From Pseudomonadota bacterium (GTDB taxonomy: Bacteria > Myxococcota_A > UBA796 > GCA-2862545): a stretch of 36,315 nucleotides of DNA. The DNA is taken from positions 1 to 36,315 of the forward strand of contig SXOB01000013.1 in the NCBI GenBank assembly GCA_005776945.1, in the 5' to 3' direction. Made by a program: the position numbers and the translations under genes. The notes beneath the pieces are model-generated. The model saw nothing but the letters and a program-made list of their open reading frames with translations, did not search any database and was not told where the DNA came from. Below, piece after piece: positions 9,141 through 17,910 of the stretch. Positions within the stretch are counted from its first letter, which is position 1, and each line of letters begins with the position of its first letter.

Positions 9141-11918
9141 ATGCGCATCCTCGAGCAGCGCACCTACGTTGGACCCAACTTGTACGCACGCTTCCCGGTG
9201 ATCCGGATGACGCTGGACCTTGGTCCGCTCGAGGAGTGGCCGTCCGCCCGGATCCCAGGCTTCGTGGACGCGTTGCTTGGCCATCTGCCGTCGCTCGCCG
9301 AACATGGCTGTAGCTACGGCGACGCTGGCGGCTTCGTCCGACGGATGCGGGAGGATGGCGGCACGTGGCTCGGGCATGTGCTGGAGCACGTCGCCATCGA
9401 AATCCAGAACCGTGCTGGCAACCAGGTGACCTTCGGGAAAACGCGCGGGACCGGTGTGCCCGGGCAGTACCATGTCGTGTACGAGTACGAAGATCCGTGG
9501 GTCGGCGAGGCCGCGGGCCCCTTGGCCTTGCGCCTGCTCCATGGCCTCGTTCCGGCTGAACTCCGTCCCGACGCGGCCGACGACGGTCCCTTCGACGTCG
9601 AAGCGGAGATGGAAACCTTCATCCGCCAGGCCGAGCGCCGCGCGTTCGGCCCGAGCACGTTGAGCCTCGTCCGTGCCGCGCGCGACCGCGACATTCCCTG
9701 GATCCGACTCAACGACCACAGCCTCGTCCAGTTTGGCCACGGCCGCTTGCAGCGCCGCATCCAAGCCACGGTGACGAGCGAGACGCGACACATCGCCGTG
9801 GACATCGCGTCGGACAAGGAGCTGACGAATCGGATTCTTGGAGACGTCGGTCTTCCCGTTCCCAAACAGGTCGCGGTGTGGCAGGAGGACGCGGCGGCGC
9901 GGGCGGCTCGTCGGATGGGCTACCCCGTCGTCGTCAAGCCGCTTGACGCCAACCACGGCCGCGGCGTGTCCATCGGCCTTGCCGACGAGGCGGCGGTACG
10001 CCATGCGTTCGGGTTGGCGCGGGAACACGCGCGCACCGTGCTCGTCGAGCAGATGATCCAAGGCCTCGACCACCGGTTGCTGGTCGTGAACGGCGAATTG
10101 GTGGCGGCCAGCAAGCGCGTGCCGGGCCATGTCGTGGGCGACGGCATCACCACGGTGTCCGGCCTCGTCGAGCGCGTCAATCAGGACCCCCGGCGAGGCA
10201 TCGGGCACGAAAAGGTGCTCACCCGACTCGAACTCGATCACCAGGCCCTGCGGCTGCTGGCGGAAGCGGGCCATACGCCCGAGAGCGTCCTGCCCGACGG
10301 CCAGTTGTTTTACCTTCGGTCCACGGGCAACTTGTCGACCGGCGGTACAGCGATCGACGTCACGGACATCATCCACCCCGACAACCGGGACATGGCCGTT
10401 CGTGCGGCGGGCACGATTGGGTTGGACGTCTGCGGCGTCGATTTTCTCACGCCCGATATTTCGCGCTCCTACAAAGAAGTGGGCGGCGGGATTTGTGAGG
10501 TCAATGCGGCCCCGGGCTTCCGCATGCACGTCAGCCCAAGCGAAGGCACGCCTCGCGACGTCGCCGGCGCCGTCCTCGACATGTTGTTTCCCGGGGGGTC
10601 GCCAAGCCGCATTCCGATCGCCGCGATCACGGGGACCAACGGCAAGACGACGACCACGCGCATGTTGGCGCACATTCACAAGCTCGTGGGTCGAACGGTC
10701 GGCATGACCACGACCGACGGCGTCACCATCGACGGGCATCGGACCGTGGACGGCGACATGACGGGCCCCATCGCCAGCCAGATGGTCCTGCGCGATCCGA
10801 CCGTCGACTGCGCCATCTTGGAGGTTGCGCGCGGCGGGCTCTTGCGGGCGGGCTTGGGATTCCGGCACCCCGATGTGGCGTGCTGTCTGAATGTGGCCGC
10901 CGACCACCTCGGATTGCGGGGCGTCGACACGCTCGACCAGCTGGCGGAGGTGAAGCGGATTCCCATCGAGGTGGCGCGCGACACGGTCGTGCTGAACGCC
11001 GACGATCCGCGCTGTCTCGAAATGGCAGACCATTCCGTGGCCAAGCACATCGGCTACGTGACGATGAATCCGGTGCATCCGCTGGTCCGCGCCCACATTC
11101 GGGCTGGCGGCCGCGCCGCGACGCTGGAGGCGGGCGTCAACGGCCAGATGATCACGCTCTACGACAAGGGCGCCCATATGCCCTTGTTGTGGACCCACCT
11201 CATTCCGGCGACGCTGGAGGGGCGCGCTCATCACAATGTGCAGAACGCGATGTTTGCCGCCTTGATGGCCCACGCCATGGGCGTGCGGCTCGACGACATT
11301 CGTCACGGCCTGCGGACCTTCGACACGAGCTTTTTCCAGGCGCCGGGCCGGATGAACGTGTTTGACGGCCACGGTTTCAAGACGATTCTCGACTACGGCC
11401 ACAACCCGGCCGCAGTGACCGCCATGTGCGAGCTCGTCGACCGCCTTTCGGAAGGGCTCAAGGGCGCGCGAATTGTCGTGCTGGCGGCGCCGGGGGACCG
11501 GCGAGATGAGGACATCGACGCGATCGCGACGCGCGCCGCGTCGAGCTTCGACCGATTCGTGGTCCGAGAGGACGACGACCGACGCGGTCGGGCCGTCGGT
11601 TCGATCGCTGCCCGGCTTCGCGACGGTCTGCTCGCGGCCGGCGTCTCCGATGACCGGATCGACGTGGTGTTCGACGAGACCCAGGCGGTCGAGCACGGCC
11701 TCACCGTCGCCCGGCCCGGCGACCTGCTGCTCATCTTTGGCGACCGGGTGACACGCTGCTGGAAGCAGATCATCTACCACGGTGGGGCGAGCCCGCAGCC
11801 GGCTCCGGCGCCGGTGATTTCCGCACCGGTCGAGGAATCCACGGAGGTGGATTCTGGTTTGGGCCAACGTCTGATTCGCGACGCCCGGGGCGTTCGTGTT
11901 TCGGCGGTGGAGGACTGA
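9141..11918 (+). CDS. cphA: Cyanophycin synthetase
   Basis: A 925-residue enzyme that polymerises aspartate and arginine into cyanophycin, a cytoplasmic nitrogen, carbon and energy store. Domain order is canonical. The N domain (1-160) includes GTWLGHVLEHVAIEIQ and YHVVYEYEDP. The ATP-grasp domain (about 215-490) has HIAVDIASDKELTNRIL, YPVVVKPLDANHGRGVS, HRLLVVNGELVAASKR and GGGICEVNAAPGFRMH. The Mur-ligase-like domain (about 495-880) has the P-loop GTNGKTTTTR near 498, EVARGGLLRAGLGF, NVAADHLGL, SFFQAPGRMNVF and DYGHNPAA. All catalytic landmarks appear intact. GGAGG lies 5 nt before the ATG. The stop overlaps the start of the next gene by one base (TGATG), so a CphA-like partner is co-translated. 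No cyanophycinase is visible in the window. Confidence 0.97.
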   Translation: MRILEQRTYVGPNLYARFPVIRMTLDLGPLEEWPSARIPGFVDALLGHLPSLAEHGCSYGDAGGFVRRMREDGGTWLGHVLEHVAIEIQNRAGNQVTFGKTRGTGVPGQYHVVYEYEDPWVGEAAGPLALRLLHGLVPAELRPDAADDGPFDVEAEMETFIRQAERRAFGPSTLSLVRAARDRDIPWIRLNDHSLVQFGHGRLQRRIQATVTSETRHIAVDIASDKELTNRILGDVGLPVPKQVAVWQEDAAARAARRMGYPVVVKPLDANHGRGVSIGLADEAAVRHAFGLAREHARTVLVEQMIQGLDHRLLVVNGELVAASKRVPGHVVGDGITTVSGLVERVNQDPRRGIGHEKVLTRLELDHQALRLLAEAGHTPESVLPDGQLFYLRSTGNLSTGGTAIDVTDIIHPDNRDMAVRAAGTIGLDVCGVDFLTPDISRSYKEVGGGICEVNAAPGFRMHVSPSEGTPRDVAGAVLDMLFPGGSPSRIPIAAITGTNGKTTTTRMLAHIHKLVGRTVGMTTTDGVTIDGHRTVDGDMTGPIASQMVLRDPTVDCAILEVARGGLLRAGLGFRHPDVACCLNVAADHLGLRGVDTLDQLAEVKRIPIEVARDTVVLNADDPRCLEMADHSVAKHIGYVTMNPVHPLVRAHIRAGGRAATLEAGVNGQMITLYDKGAHMPLLWTHLIPATLEGRAHHNVQNAMFAALMAHAMGVRLDDIRHGLRTFDTSFFQAPGRMNVFDGHGFKTILDYGHNPAAVTAMCELVDRLSEGLKGARIVVLAAPGDRRDEDIDAIATRAASSFDRFVVREDDDRRGRAVGSIAARLRDGLLAAGVSDDRIDVVFDETQAVEHGLTVARPGDLLLIFGDRVTRCWKQIIYHGGASPQPAPAPVISAPVEESTEVDSGLGQRLIRDARGVRVSAVED

Positions 11919-13549
11919 TGAGGCTGCTGGAGTGCCGGCGCATTCACGGGCCACACTGGTTGCTGCCCGGCCCGGGAGCGGCGGCGGAATGGCACGCCGA
12001 GGAGGGGGACGACGTCGATGGCGCCGTCGCGCAATGGTCGGCGCGCGCAACCGAGCGGATGCGCTCGTTGGGGTGGATTGGCGACGTCGTCGTGCGGCGG
12101 CATCGGCTTGGCGCCTCGCTGGCGTTGCCAGCGCCCGTGGACCTGACGATGGCGGCCACGATCGTGTTGGAGGAGGCGGCCAGCGAGGACGTTTCGCACA
12201 CGGCCGTGGACGACGAAATCCGGCTGCGGTCGCGACCCGCCCTGCGGCAGGCCGTGGCCTGGGCCATGCAGTCGAGCGTCCCCTGGCAACTCGACGACGA
12301 GGTCTTCACGATCGGGCAGGGTCGCAATGCGCGTTCGTGGCAGGCCGATCAGGTGCCGCCGGTGGCCGAGTTGACGCCCGCAAGCGCCATTCGAACCATC
12401 CTCGTGACGGGTACCAATGGGAAGACGACGACCACGCGCCTGTTGGCCCACCTTTTCCGACGATTGGGCGACCGTGTCGGGATGACGTCGTCGGACGGCA
12501 TCCAGATCGACGGACAATGGGTGGTCCGCGGGGATTGGTCCGGCCCAGGTGCGGCCCGCCGTGTGCTGCGCGACCCCCTCATCGAGACGGCGATTTTGGA
12601 AACGGCGCGCGGCGGGTATTTGCGGCGGGGTCTGGCCGTTTCGGACGCCGACGTCCTCGTGATCACGAATGTCGCTCCCGACCACCTCGGCGAATGGGGG
12701 ATCGACGACGTCGAGGCGATGGTGGACTGCAAGTTGTCGATGATTCGCGGCTTGCGCCGGGGTGCCGTCGTCGTCGTCAACGAAGGCTGTGCTCGGCTCT
12801 TCGAGCGCGTCCTGACCCTCCGCCGCGAGCGCGCGGATCTGCGCTTCACGACCTTCCAAGACGGCCCAACGGGCGACCTCGTCTGCCGAAATGGTGCCAT
12901 CATTTCGGAGGCGCGCCACGTTGGCGATGCGGTGGACCTGCCGATCACGCTTGGCGGCCGCCTGCCGTTCAACACACAGAATGCGCTTGCGGCCATGTTG
13001 GCGGCGCGCGCCCTTGGGATCGATCCGTCGGTGTCGTTCCCGATTCTTTGCGAATTTGAGCCGTCGGCCGATTCGAGCCGCGGGAGGGCGAACCTCTACG
13101 ATTTGCACGGGGCGATCGTCCTCGTGGATTTCGCCCACACACCCGACGCGGTCGCGGAATTGCGTCGCGTCGCGCGAGCGGGTCGCGGCCGGTCGACGAT
13201 GTTGTTGGGCCAGGCAGGCGACCGCACGGATGCGCTGATCGACGAGCTCGGACGGGCGGCGGCGGGACTTGGGCTCGACCGCTATGTGCTCAAGGGGATG
13301 CCGAGGCAGCTCAGAGGCCGCGCTCCGGGCGAGGTGGAAGGGCGCTTACGCCGCGCCTTGATCGGCGCCGGAATTCCCGATGACCACGTCGTCGAAGCGT
13401 CCGACGAACGCATGGCGGCGGCGATGGCGCTCAAGGGGGCGCGCAGCGGGGACCGCATCCTGCTCTTGGTCCACGACGCGTGGGAACACGTCGTAGGCGA
13501 TCTCATGGCGATGGGGGCCCGGCCGTTGACGCGGTGGCCGGAGGGGTGA
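11918..13549 (+). CDS. CphA-like Mur ligase protein lacking the ATP-grasp domain
   Basis: A 543-residue paralogue of the C-terminal and N-terminal parts of CphA. Residues 1-130 resemble a reduced CphA N domain. The linker VPWQLDDEVFTIGQGRNARS aligns with CphA's IPWIRLNDHSLVQFGHGRLQ. In CphA that linker is followed by the ATP-grasp domain, but here the Mur domain follows almost at once (P-loop GTNGKTTTTR at about 165). LETARGGYLRRGLAV, NVAPDHLGEWG, NTQNALAAMLAARALGI and DFAHTPDAVAELRR show an intact Mur-type ligase core. It could still ligate an amino acid to a side chain, the job of the Mur domain in CphA, but not extend the aspartate backbone. Coupled to cphA through TGATG. A role as accessory or alternative side-chain ligase is inference. 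Confidence 0.88.
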   Translation: MRLLECRRIHGPHWLLPGPGAAAEWHAEEGDDVDGAVAQWSARATERMRSLGWIGDVVVRRHRLGASLALPAPVDLTMAATIVLEEAASEDVSHTAVDDEIRLRSRPALRQAVAWAMQSSVPWQLDDEVFTIGQGRNARSWQADQVPPVAELTPASAIRTILVTGTNGKTTTTRLLAHLFRRLGDRVGMTSSDGIQIDGQWVVRGDWSGPGAARRVLRDPLIETAILETARGGYLRRGLAVSDADVLVITNVAPDHLGEWGIDDVEAMVDCKLSMIRGLRRGAVVVVNEGCARLFERVLTLRRERADLRFTTFQDGPTGDLVCRNGAIISEARHVGDAVDLPITLGGRLPFNTQNALAAMLAARALGIDPSVSFPILCEFEPSADSSRGRANLYDLHGAIVLVDFAHTPDAVAELRRVARAGRGRSTMLLGQAGDRTDALIDELGRAAAGLGLDRYVLKGMPRQLRGRAPGEVEGRLRRALIGAGIPDDHVVEASDERMAAAMALKGARSGDRILLLVHDAWEHVVGDLMAMGARPLTRWPEG

Positions 13550-13637
13550 GGCGCGCGCGCTCGGCGACGCCCTGGACGGGGTTGAACGCGCAAAGGGGAC
13601 GGTGAAAGGAGCCGGAGGTCCCGAACGCTCACCCACG

Positions 13638-15860
13638 TCAGAATCTCTGGTCCCACCTCAGCCAGAACTGCGGGGTTCCAGGATCCGTTCCGAGGGATTC
13701 CTCGACCCAGAACGGGACGCCGACCGTGAGGCCGAGTGCCGCCGGCGTCACCCCCGCCAGGTCCGCGACGCCCGTGACGCCCGCGGCCACGCCGGCCGCC
13801 ATGGCCGTGCCCGCATCGCCGACCACCGCCCCCAATTCGGGGCCAAGCGAAAATTGCAATCCGCTGCCCCACGCCAGCCACCCCGGCACGCTGACGTCGC
13901 GCAAGGCCGCCCAACGCCATTCCGCCGCTGCCGTTGCGCGCTGAAGGCCGACGACGGCGCAAGCGTCGTCGACCGTCGGGCAGGCCGGCAATGCCGGCAA
14001 CGAGGCGAGCTGCCCCAATCCCGCGAGGGAGAGCTGACGGTGAGGGAAATCCGCGACGGCGACCGCGGCCCCCAGCCGAAAAGCGACCGCATGGCGTAGG
14101 TGGGGGCTTCCGACCAGTGTTCCCGTCGCCGACGCATTCGCGTAGCGATCCGGGGAGCCGGGGACGACGCCCGCCGCCGCGGAAATCCCGAGGCGTGAAC
14201 CTCCAAGCGGGAAATCAGGCCAGGTCCGATCGTCGACGACCCAGCCGACCCCCAACTCCGTCGCCCAGCCGTGCCCAAGGGTCGGCGCAAACCCTGGTTC
14301 CAACCACGCGACGGTCGCGGCCAGGCTGAAGCGGTGGGGCCGCGAAAGGCCGTCGATCAGCGGCCCTTCTTTTCGCACGACGCCGAGCCGAAGGGCCAGG
14401 CGATTCGCCTCATTTGTTTGAATGGCGAGGTTGCCCAAGGTGTGGGTGTCGTGGGCCTTCCGCAACGTCGCCAGGGCGCCCGCGTTGACGTCGAAATCCG
14501 TGAGATCGATGGAGTCGAAACCTGCGTTCGCCGTCCAATCCCACGGCGCCGGCAGCCGGTCGCCGAGGCGGCTGGTTTGCGGCAATTCCGCCCGCGGATC
14601 GAGGATCACGCGCTCGGGGGCCATCGGAAGAATGATGGTGGCAGACCTCGTCTCCTGGACCGTGGCGTCTACGCCGTCTACGCGAAGGGTCACGACGACT
14701 TCCGGGGCGTCGGGCGCGCCGACCCTGGTCACGGTGACGTCGCGCCCGTCGACACGCAGCGTCCAGTCTTCTGCGCCAAGAGGCACGCGGAAACGGTCGA
14801 GGTCGGCATCGAGTCCCATCGCTCGGGCGGCTGCGGCCGCGTCGCCGCCGAGCCGCAGGGACGAAGCCAGCGCCGTGAGGGCGGCGTCGTCGGATAGCGC
14901 CCCAAGTTGGGCAGCCACGACGGTGGCCGGCCAAGACGGCGCGTAGCGTTCGGCCACGTCGTCGCGAATCGGGTCTGCGGGGACCGTCCGTTCCAACAAG
15001 TCGGCGTGGAACGGCATGTTGCCGGAAAACAGGAGGTGGTTGAGCGACGGCACGAAACTCAGGCGATCGAGCCACCCCTCCGCCGTCGCGCTCCGCAATT
15101 CGGCCGCAAAGTTGCGCGCTTCGATGGCGCCAACGAGGCCGCGCGCAAGCGGGTCCGGATTCGCGACGGAGGCTTCAGCCACGCTGCGGAACACCGCCAC
15201 GCGGTGGAAACGGTCAAGTGGCCGCGTCACGCGGAATGCGCGGTCGGACACGGCTGCGATTCCCGGGGCGGCGCGCGCGAGGCGACGCCGGAGTGGGGCC
15301 TCTACGAGGGACGGTGCGTCGGCCGGCACGTCGCGTTCCAAGCCTCGGACCAGCGCCTTGCGCGGAGTTCCGCGGGTGACGAGCGCGGCCCCGGCGACAT
15401 CCGTGATCTCACCGCGGCGTGCGACGAAGAGGCCGACGCGCTCACCGTCGCCCTCCCAGTGCAGGGCCTCGCGTCCGGTGGCCTCCCCAAGCGCGCCGGC
15501 GGCTCCGTCGGGCAGTGTGACGTCGACGACCCAGCGTGCAGCGGGCAGGCGGCCGTCCACGAGCGGGGTCGGGTACCAGCCGCCGAGCGCCGTCAGCCGC
15601 CCTCGGGCGCAGCCGAGTCCCTCGTAGCGGTGGGGCAGCTCCGTGCGAAAGGTCACGACGTCGCCGTCGACCGTCCACGTGATCCGCCCCGTGTCGACGT
15701 CGCCCGGAAAGACGCGCGCGAGCGTGCGGTCGTCGGCGGGGATCGGCAACGTGGCGACGGGGTCGACGAAGGTCCGGAAGGCCGTGCGGAGCGTGCCCGT
15801 GATGGTGCAGGCGTCGAGGTCGACGGCGGCCTCGATCTGGACGGTCGGGAGGCCGCTCAA
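13638..15860 (-). CDS. Peptidase-M1-like N-terminal region fused to an outer-membrane beta-barrel
   Basis: A 740-residue protein. The first 400 residues resemble an M1 aminopeptidase-like protein (beta-rich start with VDLDACTITGTLRTAFRTF, then LTALGGWYPTPL, and an all-alpha-like stretch), but no HExxH zinc motif is present. From about 470 the sequence becomes alternating amphipathic strands and ends FWLRWDQRF, a typical BAM-recognised terminal strand. It should therefore be in the outer membrane. The only available start is TTG at 15860, ten bases after the upstream stop; it gives no recognisable signal peptide, and no other start exists in the open frame upstream. That is odd for a barrel protein. 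It follows another envelope protein gene in a likely operon. Function unknown; the M1 similarity is remote. Confidence 0.72.
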   Translation of the reverse strand: MSGLPTVQIEAAVDLDACTITGTLRTAFRTFVDPVATLPIPADDRTLARVFPGDVDTGRITWTVDGDVVTFRTELPHRYEGLGCARGRLTALGGWYPTPLVDGRLPAARWVVDVTLPDGAAGALGEATGREALHWEGDGERVGLFVARRGEITDVAGAALVTRGTPRKALVRGLERDVPADAPSLVEAPLRRRLARAAPGIAAVSDRAFRVTRPLDRFHRVAVFRSVAEASVANPDPLARGLVGAIEARNFAAELRSATAEGWLDRLSFVPSLNHLLFSGNMPFHADLLERTVPADPIRDDVAERYAPSWPATVVAAQLGALSDDAALTALASSLRLGGDAAAAARAMGLDADLDRFRVPLGAEDWTLRVDGRDVTVTRVGAPDAPEVVVTLRVDGVDATVQETRSATIILPMAPERVILDPRAELPQTSRLGDRLPAPWDWTANAGFDSIDLTDFDVNAGALATLRKAHDTHTLGNLAIQTNEANRLALRLGVVRKEGPLIDGLSRPHRFSLAATVAWLEPGFAPTLGHGWATELGVGWVVDDRTWPDFPLGGSRLGISAAAGVVPGSPDRYANASATGTLVGSPHLRHAVAFRLGAAVAVADFPHRQLSLAGLGQLASLPALPACPTVDDACAVVGLQRATAAAEWRWAALRDVSVPGWLAWGSGLQFSLGPELGAVVGDAGTAMAAGVAAGVTGVADLAGVTPAALGLTVGVPFWVEESLGTDPGTPQFWLRWDQRF

Positions 15861-15870
15861 TGCGGCGTGC

Positions 15871-16701
15871 TCAGAGGGTGAATCCGACGCCGGTCGTCAG
15901 CGACGGGATCGCCTCGGGGACCCAGGCGAGCCCCACGCGCAGATGGACGTCGCGCACCGTGGCCTGAATGCCTGCCCCGAACTGGGCCAGGACGAGGGCG
16001 GGGGCGTGATCTGCGGTCTTGGAGCCGCCGTAGGGGATGGCGCCGATGTCGTCGGCCAAGGCCTCGTCGAGGATGGGGGCCGCCGACACGCGAAGGCTGG
16101 AGACGTCGAACCAAGGGGAGAAGGCACCGGCTCGGTGGCCTTCGGCGTTCGAGCTGCGCAGGGTCGTCCCAAGGGTGAGGCCGAAGTCGAGGACGCCGAC
16201 CTCCAGCCCGTCGTTGCCAAGGTAGCCAGAGTAGCCGACATGGCCGGTGATTTCGGGCAGCGGCCGGAATCCTTCGAGGATGCCGACGCGACCCCAGACG
16301 CCAGCGATGCCGTTGTCCGTCCCGCCGATCCAACCGATCTGGCCGCCGACCTCGGTAGACAGCGGCAGGCCCTTGCGGACGGCGAGAACCGGGACCGCGG
16401 CGAAGGGTTCGCTGTCCTCGTCGGCGCTTGCGCGCGCCCAAGGCGAGATGTCCGTGCGGTTGCGCGCGTCGGTGAGCACCCACCAGGTCGAGACATTCAT
16501 CTCGAAGCCGGCGAGGCCTGTTGTGCGCGCTGGCGTGAACGGCTTGTTCGACACCATCGCGCCGACTTCGCGGATCAGCTGGTCGTAGGCGTCGGCCAGC
16601 AGATCCGTATCGAAGACCGGCTCGCCATCCTGATCGACCATGCTCGTCAGGTCGACGTCGGGGCCCGCAAGCGCGGTGGCGAAGGCCAGAGTTGCGATCA
16701 A
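15871..16701 (-). CDS. Predicted outer-membrane beta-barrel protein
   Basis: A 276-residue protein whose start I place at TTG 16701, giving a very short signal-like segment MIATLAFATALA before GPDVDL. The body is a series of alternating strands with Gly/aromatic patterns (EITGHVGYSGYLGNDG, LEVGVLDFGLTLGTT, FDVSSLRVSAAP, VHLRVGLAWVP) ending LTTGVGFTL. This fits a small barrel, though the last residue is Leu rather than Phe. Much longer in-frame extensions exist upstream but run antisense through mrp and lack exported-protein character. It precedes the M1-like/barrel gene by 10 bp, so the two probably form one envelope operon. No family name is recognised. Confidence 0.68.
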   Translation of the reverse strand: MIATLAFATALAGPDVDLTSMVDQDGEPVFDTDLLADAYDQLIREVGAMVSNKPFTPARTTGLAGFEMNVSTWWVLTDARNRTDISPWARASADEDSEPFAAVPVLAVRKGLPLSTEVGGQIGWIGGTDNGIAGVWGRVGILEGFRPLPEITGHVGYSGYLGNDGLEVGVLDFGLTLGTTLRSSNAEGHRAGAFSPWFDVSSLRVSAAPILDEALADDIGAIPYGGSKTADHAPALVLAQFGAGIQATVRDVHLRVGLAWVPEAIPSLTTGVGFTL

Positions 16702-16803
16702 AGGACGCTCGCGGGCGGGTCGTGAACAGCGGGCTGCTAGCGCCCTGGTCCGCGTCGAGCAACGGCGCGTGCGGCCGCGATAGGGGCGGCCCCCGGAGGT
16801 CTC
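16702..16803. promoter_or_regulatory. Divergent intergenic region upstream of mrp and the barrel operon
   Basis: These 102 bp separate divergent genes. On the plus strand TAGGGG (16781-16786) is 17 nt before the mrp GTG and could be a -10 hexamer, and GGAGG (16795-16799) is the mrp ribosome site. A second TAG-containing stretch (CTAGCG near 16736) might serve either direction. No clear -35 is seen, so this is mostly positional inference. Confidence 0.3.
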
Positions 16804-17910
16804 GTGGGCGACGTCGACCCGACCCTTTTGCTCCAGGCCGCGGCCGGACGGGTGCGCGACCCCGTCAGCGGCCGCAGCGTCTGGATGGCGGAGATGGTGC
16901 GTTCGCCCCGAAGCAAAGGCGACGACCTGCACGTCGAACTCGTCTTCCAAGCTGCGCATAGCCCCGAGGCCAGAGAGACCATCCGCAAGGAGTTGGCGAG
17001 CCACTTGACCGCGCTTGGGATGAAGGGACGCCTCATGGCGCTCGACACCGGCGCCACGCCCGGTCTGGCGCACGCGCATGAGCGCCCCAAAGATCCCGTA
17101 CCGGGCATGACCGGCGCCGGCGTGGCACCGCACGGCGGTCCGATTGCCAAGAAGCGGGTCGAGGGCGTCCGGCACGTGATCCTCGTCGCGTCCGGCAAGG
17201 GTGGCGTCGGCAAGTCGACCGTGTCTGCGAACCTCGCCGTCGGGCTGGCGCAGCTCGGCTACGGCGCGGGCCTGCTCGACGCCGACGTCCATGGTCCCAG
17301 CGCCCCGATCCTGCTCGGCGACCCTTCGCGCCCGGCGGCCGACCCCGTCCGCAAGAAGATCTTGCCGGTCGTCGCCCACGGCGTGCGGATGTTGTCGATG
17401 GGCCAGCTCGTCTCGGCCGACGAAGCGATGATTTGGCGCGGTCCGATGGTGATGGGCGCCGTGCGTCAATTTGTACAGGACGCTGACTGGGAGGGCCTCG
17501 ACTACCTGATCATCGACCTGCCGCCTGGCACCGGTGACGCCCAACTCACGTTGCTCCAGGCCGTGGACGGCATCTCTGGAGCCGTGATCGTCACGACCCC
17601 GCAGGAGGTTGCCCTCGCCGATGCGCGCCGCGGCGTCACGATGTTCCGCAAGCTGGACCTTCCGCTGCTCGGCCTCGTCGAGAACATGGCCTGGTACGAG
17701 CTCCCCGATGGGACCCGCGACCCCGTCTTCGGGGATCAGGGCGGCCTGCGGCTCGCTGCCGAGGTCGGCACTCAGGTGTTGGCCCAGATTCCGCTCCAGA
17801 CGGCCATCCGACTCTCCTGCGACGTCGGTGTGCCGGTCGTCCTCTCCAACACCCCGACGGGCCGCGCGTTCATGGACCTGGCCCGCCAGGTGGCGGCGCT
17901 ACTTCCTTGA
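16804..17910 (+). CDS. Mrp/NBP35-family P-loop ATPase (Fe-S carrier type) without CXXC
   Basis: A 368-residue cytoplasmic protein. Residues 1-80 are a MIP18/DUF59-like domain. The ParA/Mrp ATPase domain begins around 125 with the deviant Walker A SGKGGVGKST (130-139), DADVHGPSAP, LIIDLPPGTGDAQLT and the switch-like TTPQEVALADARRG. Family knowledge: ApbC/Mrp proteins carry Fe-S clusters and hold them at a CXXC shortly after GLVENM. Here that position reads ENMAWYELPDGTRDPVFG, with no cysteine. GTG at 16804 has GGAGG 4-5 nt ahead. The gene overlaps moaA by 4 nt; MoaA needs two 4Fe-4S clusters, so a role in its maturation is attractive, but the missing cysteines argue for a different mode of action. 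Confidence 0.93.
   Translation: MGDVDPTLLLQAAAGRVRDPVSGRSVWMAEMVRSPRSKGDDLHVELVFQAAHSPEARETIRKELASHLTALGMKGRLMALDTGATPGLAHAHERPKDPVPGMTGAGVAPHGGPIAKKRVEGVRHVILVASGKGGVGKSTVSANLAVGLAQLGYGAGLLDADVHGPSAPILLGDPSRPAADPVRKKILPVVAHGVRMLSMGQLVSADEAMIWRGPMVMGAVRQFVQDADWEGLDYLIIDLPPGTGDAQLTLLQAVDGISGAVIVTTPQEVALADARRGVTMFRKLDLPLLGLVENMAWYELPDGTRDPVFGDQGGLRLAAEVGTQVLAQIPLQTAIRLSCDVGVPVVLSNTPTGRAFMDLARQVAALLP

Noticed and set aside
9030..12050. Minus-strand open frame of about 1,000 codons
   Set aside because: Fully antisense to cphA, His/Arg/Asp-rich composition typical of shadow translation, no motifs.
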